This document shows positions 58,746 through 64,000 of a DNA stretch of 64,000 nt, one piece after another. The stretch lies in the NCBI GenBank assembly GCA_031376455.1, contig JANMDU010000086.1, positions 1-64,000 of the forward strand, read 5' to 3'. The DNA comes from JANMDU01 sp031376455 (GTDB taxonomy: Bacteria > Pseudomonadota > Gammaproteobacteria > Burkholderiales > Burkholderiaceae_C). The notes under the pieces were generated by a model, which saw only the letters and a program-made list of their open reading frames with translations, was not told where the DNA came from and ran no database searches. How positions within the stretch are numbered: the first letter of the stretch is position 1; each line of letters opens with the position of its first letter. A program made the position numbers and the translations under genes.

Positions 58746-59493
58746 CCGGTTTGATCTCAGTTTACTTGAATGCTTTTCTTTTGATAGCACTCTGCGCAGG
58801 ATCCTTGCCGGCGAAGCGCTTATTTCGTTCATGAATCGTACCTTGCGGCAGCCTACGCGCTGCGTGGCTACGCCCAGAGCAGCGACGCCTTCGGCGGAGC
58901 ATCTGCAGTGCTCGCTTTCAAAGGCCGCAAAAACAACTCGCTTCGCTCAAACACGTTTTTGCTAAGGCGAGTACGCCTTACCTTTGCAAGCTGCGCGCTT
59001 CGAGCTCGCTGCTCAATCGGGCTCAGCCGCACAGCGCGTAGGCTGCCGCGAGAGCGCGAGTGGTGGAGTGCATAGATTTCCGAGCGACGCTCATCAAGAG
59101 CGAACTGCCTTGAGAACGAAATCCCATGAACGCCCAAAGCGCGATGTGGCAGTGCCGTGGCCATGCAGCACAATCAGAGCCCTGCGCTGGAAGCACGGAA
59201 GAATTTGGCGATTCTGGTCACGAAGCGCTACAACGCAAAACTCAAATTCTGAGTACTGCACAGGCTCACCGCGAAGCGGGGCAGGGCTCGTGCGGCATGG
59301 CCACGGCGCTGACGCAGCACGCGTAAGTCGCAAAAATGAGAGCCAGTGGATTCGCGCTGCTGCAAGCTCCAAAAAACCAAGCCCATTCGTGTTTACGAGC
59401 AGTTGAGATAACTGTTAGACGCTGTTTGCTTGCTTCGTGTGTGACAAAATCACATCAAGGATCGTTAGCACAGTCCACAACAGGAGACATTTC
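58746..59493. other. Gene-free stretch with a repeat copy and two long inverted repeats
   Basis: No supported gene. After a repeat copy at 58771-58814, GCGGCAGCCTACGCGCTG (58845-58862) pairs perfectly with 59032-59049. Within it lie a TAAGGCG-AGTA-CGCCTTA hairpin (58963-58980) and paired GCAAAAAC/GTTTTTGC. A second pair joins 59152-59171 to 59290-59309 (18 of 20), extended by GAGCCCTGC/GCAGGGCTC. The arrangement is like that at 9.1-9.4 kb. Confidence 0.55.
58771..58814 (-). repeat. Dispersed 45-bp repeat, copy 17 (intergenic, after matB)
   Basis: TTTTGATAGCACTCTGCGCA followed by GGATCCTTGCCGGCGAAG. The left hairpin arm is shortened. It lies 26 bp after matB. Confidence 0.8.
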
Positions 59494-60492
59494 ATGAAAA
59501 ATCGTCGATTGACCGGCATATTCATTGCGCAAACAGCTATCGCTTTAGTAGCATCTGCGCTTCTCTCAAGCGCGACACTTGCACAAAGTGACTATCCAAA
59601 TAAGCCGATCAAGATCCTCGTGCCTTTCCCACCGGGCGGCACCAGCGATGTGATGGGTCGCATGATGGCTGAGCCGTTATCAAGGGTGCTCAAAACGCCC
59701 GTGACGGTAGAAAACGTGGGCGGCGGCGGCGGTGTGGTGGGCACGGAGCGGGGCGTGAAGGCTGCGGCTGATGGCTACACGTTGATTCAAACTGGCGTGG
59801 GGCAAAACGCCGTGGCGCATGGCTTGGATGCCGATCTGAATAAGCGCTACAACTCCAATACCGACTTCATTCACCTGAGTCAAATCCATCACGGCCCGAA
59901 CGTGCTCGTGGTCAATGCAGATCGCCCGTTTAAAAATTTGGGCGATGTGGTGAAGTTTGCCAAAGCCAATCCGGGCAAGCTTGACTATGGCTACACCCAT
60001 GCCGCCAGTGGCCATATGGCGATGGAGCTGTTTAAGCAAACGGCGGGCATCTTCATGACGGGCATTCCGTATCGCGGCGGCGGCCCGATGTTGACTGCTG
60101 CGATCAGCAATGAAATTCCGTTTATGTTTATTAACCAAGATGTTGCGCTGCCGCATATCAAATCGGGCAAGCTGCGCGCGCTGGCTGTTAGCAGCTTGCA
60201 GCGCAACCCGCTCTTCCCAGACGTGCCAACTGTGGCTGAGAGTGGCTATCCCGGCTTTCAAGCGCTGAGCTGGAGTGGCTTGTCGATTCAAAAAGGCACG
60301 CCGCAGGTGGTGGTCGATAGGCTAGAGGCCGCGATCAAAGAAGTGATGACGTCGCCCGCCATCGTGCAGCGCATGGCATCTCAAGGCTTTGTGATTCCGC
60401 CACTCGGGCAAAAGCCGTATGTTGAGTTTGTCGGCAAAGAGCTCACGCAATGGGAGCGAGTGATCAAGACGGCTGGCATCAAGGCGCAGTGA
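59494..60492 (+). CDS. Bug/TctC-family solute-binding protein (sugar-acid cluster)
   Basis: About 332 residues from ATG 59494, preceded by AGGAGA. The signal peptide is itself mostly a repeat copy (LTGIFIAQTAIALVASALLS, cut after LAQ near residue 33). The mature part has YPNKPIKILVPFPPGGTSDV, NVGGGGGVVGTERGVKAAAD, NPGKLDYGYTHAASGHMAME and TGIPYRGGGPMLTAAISNEI. Translation couples to the dehydratase (TGATG). It probably binds a sugar acid such as an aldonate or aldarate (inference from neighbours). Confidence 0.9.
   Translation: MKNRRLTGIFIAQTAIALVASALLSSATLAQSDYPNKPIKILVPFPPGGTSDVMGRMMAEPLSRVLKTPVTVENVGGGGGVVGTERGVKAAADGYTLIQTGVGQNAVAHGLDADLNKRYNSNTDFIHLSQIHHGPNVLVVNADRPFKNLGDVVKFAKANPGKLDYGYTHAASGHMAMELFKQTAGIFMTGIPYRGGGPMLTAAISNEIPFMFINQDVALPHIKSGKLRALAVSSLQRNPLFPDVPTVAESGYPGFQALSWSGLSIQKGTPQVVVDRLEAAIKEVMTSPAIVQRMASQGFVIPPLGQKPYVEFVGKELTQWERVIKTAGIKAQ
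59509..59553 (+). repeat. Dispersed 45-bp repeat, copy 18 (inside a TctC signal peptide)
   Basis: TTGACCGGCATATTCATTGC followed by GCAAACAGCTATCGCTTTAGTAGCA. It is in frame and supplies the hydrophobic core LTGIFIAQTAIALVAS. Confidence 0.75.
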
Positions 60493-62234
60493 TGACGAAA
60501 CGAAAGACTTACGACGAGCTGCGCAGCGCACGCTGGTTTGCCCCCGATGATTTGCGCGGCTTCGGCCACCGCTCGCGCGCGATGCAAATGGGCTATGACC
60601 ATCAGGACTGGCAAGGCAAGCCGATCATTGCCATCTTGAACACGTGGAGCGATATTGGTAATTGCCATTCTCATTTCAAGCAACGTGTAGAAGAAGTCAA
60701 GCGCGGCGTGTTGCAGGCGGGTGGCTTTCCGCTGGAGATTCCGTGCATCTCGGTCGCTGAGAATTTCGTCAAGCCCACCACGATGCTGTATCGCAATCTG
60801 CTGGCGATTGAAGCTGAAGAGCAACTGCGCTGCCATCCAGTCGATGGCGCAGTACTCATGGGCGGCTGCGACAAGACCACGCCAGGCCTGCTCATGGGCG
60901 CATTTAGTGCGGGCTTGCCTTGCATTTATTTGCCCGCTGGCCCGATGCTGCGCGGCAACTGGAAAGGCAAAACGCTCGGCTCAGGCTCAGATGCATGGAA
61001 ATATTGGGATGAGCGCCGCGCAGGCAACATCACTGATGTGCAGTGGATGGAAATTGAAGGCGGCATCGCGCGCAGCGCAGGCACTTGCATGGTCATGGGC
61101 ACGGCGGCCACGATGATGGGCATTGCCGAGGCGCTGGGCATGACGCTGCCCGGTGCATCGAGCATCCCCGCAGTCGATGCGAACCATCAGCGCATGGCCA
61201 CGCAATGCGGTAGGCGAATCGTCGACATGGTGTGGGAAGACTTGACACCTGCCCGCATGCTCACGCGGGAGAGCTTTGAAAATGCGCTGACGGTGGCGAT
61301 GGCTGAGGGCTGCTCAACCAATGCGATCATCCATTTGGTCGCGATCTCGCGTCGCGCTGGCATTCCTTTGACGCTCGATGATTTCGATGCCTTCTCGCGC
61401 AAAGTGCCGGTGATTGCGAATATTCGTCCGAGCGGCGATAAATATCTGATGGAAGATTTTTATTACGCGGGCGGCATGAAAGCGCTGATGAAGAATTTGC
61501 TCGATGCAGGTTTGCTACACAGAAAAGCCTTGACGGTGAATGGCCAAACGGTGGCAGAGAATTTGAAAGACGCCGAGACGTACAACGACGATGTGATTCG
61601 CCCAATCGACAAGGCGATTTACAAAGAAGGTGCGCTCGCTGTGTTGCGCGGCAATCTCGCGCCGAACGGCTGTGTGATCAAGCCCAGCGCTTGCTCTGAG
61701 AAATTTTTGCAACACACCGGAAAAGCCTTGGTGTTTGATGATTACCCTTCGCTCAAAAAAGCGGTGGACGACCCGGATTTAGACGTGACGGAAGATCACG
61801 TGATGATTCTGCGCAACGCCGGCCCACAAGGCGGCCCGGGCATGCCGGAGTGGGGCATGGTGCCGATCCCCACGAAGCTGGTGAAGCAGGGCGTGCGCGA
61901 TATGCTGCGCATCTCAGACGCCCGTATGAGCGGCACGAGCTATGGCGCATGCATCTTGCACGTCAGCCCCGAGAGCTATATTGGTGGGCCACTCGCGCTT
62001 GTGCAAAACGGTGATCTCATCACGGTCAACGTGCCCGAACGCACGATTCATTTGGAAGTGAGCGACGAAGAGCTAGCAAAACGCAAAGCCGCATGGACAC
62101 CGCCGCCCAAACGCTTCGAGCGCGGCTATGGCCATATGTTTACCCAACACATCTTGCAAGCCGATCAAGGCTGCGATTTTGATTATTTAGAAACCAGTTT
62201 TGGCGCACCAGTCTCAGAACCTGTGATCTATTAA
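60492..62234 (+). CDS. IlvD/Edd family dehydratase (sugar-acid dehydratase type)
   Basis: 580 residues from the ATG at 60492, overlapping the TctC stop. The family's iron-sulfur cysteines are in SDIGNCHSHFKQRVEE, LMGGCDKTTPGLLMG and GTCMVMGTAATMMGIAEALG, with PIDKAIYKEGALAVLRGNLA and SDARMSGTSYGACILHVSPE at the C-domain. Wording such as GFGHRSRAMQMGYD is nearer to L-arabinonate/pentonate dehydratases than to IlvD. The downstream 5-dehydro-4-deoxyglucarate dehydratase supports a sugar-acid route. Confidence 0.9.
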   Translation: MTKRKTYDELRSARWFAPDDLRGFGHRSRAMQMGYDHQDWQGKPIIAILNTWSDIGNCHSHFKQRVEEVKRGVLQAGGFPLEIPCISVAENFVKPTTMLYRNLLAIEAEEQLRCHPVDGAVLMGGCDKTTPGLLMGAFSAGLPCIYLPAGPMLRGNWKGKTLGSGSDAWKYWDERRAGNITDVQWMEIEGGIARSAGTCMVMGTAATMMGIAEALGMTLPGASSIPAVDANHQRMATQCGRRIVDMVWEDLTPARMLTRESFENALTVAMAEGCSTNAIIHLVAISRRAGIPLTLDDFDAFSRKVPVIANIRPSGDKYLMEDFYYAGGMKALMKNLLDAGLLHRKALTVNGQTVAENLKDAETYNDDVIRPIDKAIYKEGALAVLRGNLAPNGCVIKPSACSEKFLQHTGKALVFDDYPSLKKAVDDPDLDVTEDHVMILRNAGPQGGPGMPEWGMVPIPTKLVKQGVRDMLRISDARMSGTSYGACILHVSPESYIGGPLALVQNGDLITVNVPERTIHLEVSDEELAKRKAAWTPPPKRFERGYGHMFTQHILQADQGCDFDYLETSFGAPVSEPVIY

Positions 62235-62243
62235 TAACGAAAA

Positions 62244-62334
62244 GGAAAACTGGGGTCAGATCACAATTCAGGAGAACGATATGACCGGAGCATTAAGAAG
62301 CTCATACGAAATTGTGCTCTGACCCCAATTTTCC
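62244..62334. repeat. Imperfect 25-bp inverted repeat (TGGGGTCAG type) around a tiny open frame
   Basis: GGAAAACTGGGGTCAGATCA-CAATT (62244-62268) pairs with 62310-62334 at 23 of 25 positions. In between, GGAGAACGAT precedes an ATG that opens MTGALRSSYEIVL. Ends of this type often flank REP/RAYT-associated units in betaproteobacteria, as I recall, so it may be a transposable remnant between two operon genes. Confidence 0.7.
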
Positions 62335-62356
62335 GCTGCATCCGAAGCGAAAAACC

Positions 62357-63082
62357 ATGAATCCAACTACAAAAGCAAAACTCCTGACCGTCAGCACCGC
62401 CACGCTTTGCACAGCCCTCTTCAAACGCGGCCTGCGCAATCAGTTCATCCAAGATGTTCGCCCGCTTGATCCGATGAAACCAAACATGGTCGGCGAGGCC
62501 TTTACGCTGCGCTACATCCCAGCACGTGAAGATCTCAATCAAATCACCGCCTTCCAAGACCGTGCCCATCCCCAGCGCGTTGCTGTGGAGCAATGCCCGC
62601 CTGGCAGCGTGCTCGTATTTGACAGCCGCAAAGATGCGCGCGCCGCATCCGCAGGATCAATCCTGATCAGCCGTCTCATGGTGCGCGGCTGCGCAGGCGT
62701 GGTTACTGATGGTGGCTTCCGTGATTCGCCTGAAATCGCAGCGCTGCCTTTCCCCGCCTATCACAACCGCCCCAGCGCCCCCACCAATCTCACGCTGCAT
62801 CAAGCGCTAGACATCAACGTGCCAATTGGCTGTGGCGATGTCGCCGTCTGGCCGGGGGATGTCATGGTGGGCGACAAGGAAGGCGTGATCGTGATTCCAG
62901 CCGCTATCGCTGATGAAGTAGCTAAGGAAGCGGTAGAGATGACAGCCTTCGAAGATTTCGTCACGGAGATGGTGGTCAAAGAAGGCCGAAGCATTCTTGG
63001 CTTGTACCCACCGACTGAGCAAAAGAGCAAAGACGATTTTGCGGCTTGGATGCAGATCAATGCTTCACGCTACCTGCTCTAA
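62357..63082 (+). CDS. RraA-like protein (aldolase/RraA family)
   Basis: 241 residues from ATG 62357. The RraA fold has STATLCTALFKRGLRNQFIQ, GEAFTLRYIPARED, PGSVLVFDSRKDARAASAGS and CAGVVTDGGFRDSPEIAALP, where GG-x20-R-D are the catalytic residues of 4-hydroxy-4-methyl-2-oxoglutarate aldolases. VWPGDVMVGDKEGVIVIPAA follows. It is unlikely to be an RNase E inhibitor here; a role in 2-oxo-acid cleavage in the sugar-acid cluster is more likely. Confidence 0.85.
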   Translation: MNPTTKAKLLTVSTATLCTALFKRGLRNQFIQDVRPLDPMKPNMVGEAFTLRYIPAREDLNQITAFQDRAHPQRVAVEQCPPGSVLVFDSRKDARAASAGSILISRLMVRGCAGVVTDGGFRDSPEIAALPFPAYHNRPSAPTNLTLHQALDINVPIGCGDVAVWPGDVMVGDKEGVIVIPAAIADEVAKEAVEMTAFEDFVTEMVVKEGRSILGLYPPTEQKSKDDFAAWMQINASRYLL

Positions 63083-63104
63083 TTTTTAAGCCTTTTAAGC
63101 ACTT

Positions 63105-63147
63105 TACCGGCATAAAACCTGCGCAGAGTGCTATTGAATTGATAGTT
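63105..63147 (+). repeat. Dispersed 45-bp repeat, copy 19 (after the RraA-like gene)
   Basis: TTACCGGCATAAAACCTGCG followed by CAGAGTGCTATTGAATTGATAGT. The flank TTTTTAAGCCTTTTAAGCAC fits the extended consensus. It lies between convergent genes and abuts the stop of the next. Confidence 0.9.
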
Positions 63148-64000
63148 TCAGTCTTGTGAACCAAGCAGCGCAATCAAGTCGCGTAATGTCTCACCTTGTG
63201 CTTCCTTGAGCTCAGACAGCGGCGGGCGCACAGGCCCTGCGCTGTGTCCGGCAATCGTTGCACCGGCTTTCACGATACTCACCGCATAGCCTTCGCCTTG
63301 GTTGCGCAAGGCGATGTAGGGCAAGAAAAATGTTTGAATCAACCGATCTGTGGTGACTTTATCGCCATCGCGGTAAGCGTTATAAAACTGCATGGCCGTG
63401 CGCGGAATAAAGTTAAACACCGCTGAAGAATAGGTCGGCACGCCGAGGGCGCGATACGCATGGCAATACACCTCAGCAGTAGGCAAGCCGCCCAGATAGG
63501 CAAAGCGATCGCCCAGCGTTTGATAAATGCTGACCATGCGCTCAATATCGCCCAGGCCATCTTTGAAGCCAATCAGATTGGGGCAATTCTCTGCCAGCAC
63601 TTGCAGCGAAGCAGCGCTGAGCTTGCAAGCCCCTCGGTTGTAAATGATCACGCCCAGCTTCACGCTGCGGCAGATGGCTTGCACATGGGCAATCAAGCCT
63701 TCTTGGCTGGCCTCGGTCAAATAGTGCGGCAGCAGCAAAATGCCTTGCGCTCCTTCCGCCTCAGCAGCTTGCGCATACTGAATAGCGAGGCGAGTTGCGC
63801 CGCCAGCGCCAGCCACGATGGGCACTTCTCCCCGGCAGGTTTGCGCAGCAACGCGGATCACTTGCGCGTATTCCACGGGATCAAGGGAGAAGAATTCACC
63901 CGTGCCCCCCGCTGCAAACAACACGGTCGCGCCATAAGGCATGAGCCACTCTAAGCGTTGGGCATAGCCACGCGGATTGAATTGAAGATCGGCGTCGAAA
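63148..64000 (-). CDS. 5-dehydro-4-deoxyglucarate dehydratase (DHDPS family), N-terminal part missing
   Basis: Converts 5-dehydro-4-deoxyglucarate to 2-oxoglutarate semialdehyde with loss of CO2 and water. The open frame runs past the window edge; about 284 residues are seen, starting FDADLQFNPRGYAQRLEWLM. Schiff-base Lys is in PNLIGFKDGLGDIERM, with VLFAAGGTGEFFSLDPVEY (phosphate-like loop) and VIIYNRGACKLSA (Tyr). SAVFNFIPRTAMQFYNAYRD marks this subfamily against ordinary DapA. It converges on the RraA-like gene. Confidence 0.9.
   Translation of the reverse strand, partial: FDADLQFNPRGYAQRLEWLMPYGATVLFAAGGTGEFFSLDPVEYAQVIRVAAQTCRGEVPIVAGAGGATRLAIQYAQAAEAEGAQGILLLPHYLTEASQEGLIAHVQAICRSVKLGVIIYNRGACKLSAASLQVLAENCPNLIGFKDGLGDIERMVSIYQTLGDRFAYLGGLPTAEVYCHAYRALGVPTYSSAVFNFIPRTAMQFYNAYRDGDKVTTDRLIQTFFLPYIALRNQGEGYAVSIVKAGATIAGHSAGPVRPPLSELKEAQGETLRDLIALLGSQD

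Noticed and set aside
59405..59420. GTTAGAC sequence resembling an integron attC core
   Set aside because: No matching inverse core at a suitable distance, no gene cassette and no integrase gene.
62281..62322. 13-codon frame as a leader peptide
   Set aside because: It has a ribosome-site-like GGAGA, but lies within an inverted repeat and shows no regulatory codon pattern.
1611..63147. Reading the dispersed repeat as an insertion sequence or CRISPR
   Set aside because: Copies are about 45-65 bp, have no transposase, no regular spacing and no spacers.

Overview
The window looks like a chromosomal segment of a betaproteobacterium of the order Burkholderiales, most like the Comamonadaceae. Evidence for this is the phaC-phaA-phaB polyhydroxybutyrate genes, Bug/TctC-type solute-binding proteins, the folC-SPOR-cvpA-purF cluster, and homodimeric-type pyruvate dehydrogenase AceE beside an Lrp-type regulator. 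Base composition is moderately GC-rich, with a few AT-richer patches. I see no rRNA, tRNA, prophage, integrase, intact insertion sequence or CRISPR array.

Layout: 1-4.5 kb holds aceE (truncated), an Lrp-type regulator, dsbD and a secreted redoxin. 4.5-9 kb holds a DUF2726 protein, a HAD phosphatase, a rhodanese, an acyl-CoA dehydrogenase and a thiolase. 9-11.5 kb holds two large imperfect hairpins, a YidB-like protein, an ArsC/Spx-like protein, a BLUF photoreceptor, and a scar in which the 5' end of a degenerate folC is fused to the 5' end of a degenerate ArsC-like gene. 11.5-18 kb holds a DUF5666/DUF6502 pair and folC-SPOR-cvpA-purF. 18-19.1 kb holds a DUF1801 gene, a Phd-type antitoxin with a broken VapC partner, and a second, degenerate purF 3' end. 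19-24.2 kb holds hemA, a DUF455 ferritin-like gene, a gamma carbonic anhydrase, hslO and pnuC-nadR. 24.3-31.9 kb holds a 49-residue basic protein, a glutamine-synthetase-like/Rieske oxygenase operon, maleylacetoacetate isomerase, a secreted agmatine-deiminase-like enzyme, a flavoprotein and pgeF. 32-35.9 kb is phaC-phaA-phaB. 35.9-37.7 kb is an accessory patch with a DUF4160/DUF2442 pair, an RDD membrane protein and an unknown secreted protein. 37.7-40.4 kb is an ECF sigma factor operon with an ankyrin membrane protein. 40.5-52 kb holds an EEP nuclease, an oxidoreductase, an RhlE-like helicase, a tandem-DEP protein, fatty-acid or phenylacetate-type enzymes, a FimV-like protein, an MFS transporter and a dehydrogenase. 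52-64 kb holds lgt, a malonate cluster (GntR, malonyl-CoA decarboxylase, TctC, enoyl-CoA hydratase, MatB) and a sugar-acid cluster (TctC, IlvD/Edd dehydratase, RraA-like, 5-dehydro-4-deoxyglucarate dehydratase).

The most unusual feature is a dispersed palindrome-rich repeat. Its core is about 45 bp and its recognisable length about 65 bp. I find 19 clear copies and 3 decayed ones. Most copies lie inside genes without breaking the frame, and they add a short peptide whose wording depends on orientation: an AGIK-x-AQSA type or a SIALCAVFMPAT type. Copies sit in DsbD (twice), PgeF, PhaC, the Rieske oxygenase (between its iron-sulfur ligand pairs), 3-hydroxyacyl-CoA dehydrogenase, malonyl-CoA decarboxylase, enoyl-CoA hydratase, PnuC, NadR, a DUF455 protein, an ankyrin protein and a TctC signal peptide. 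This recalls the in-frame palindromic elements of Rickettsia. I do not recognise this family as a described element.

A second notable point is that degenerate copies of both ends of the folC...purF cluster lie outside the intact cluster, as if a resident cluster had been displaced or the locus duplicated.
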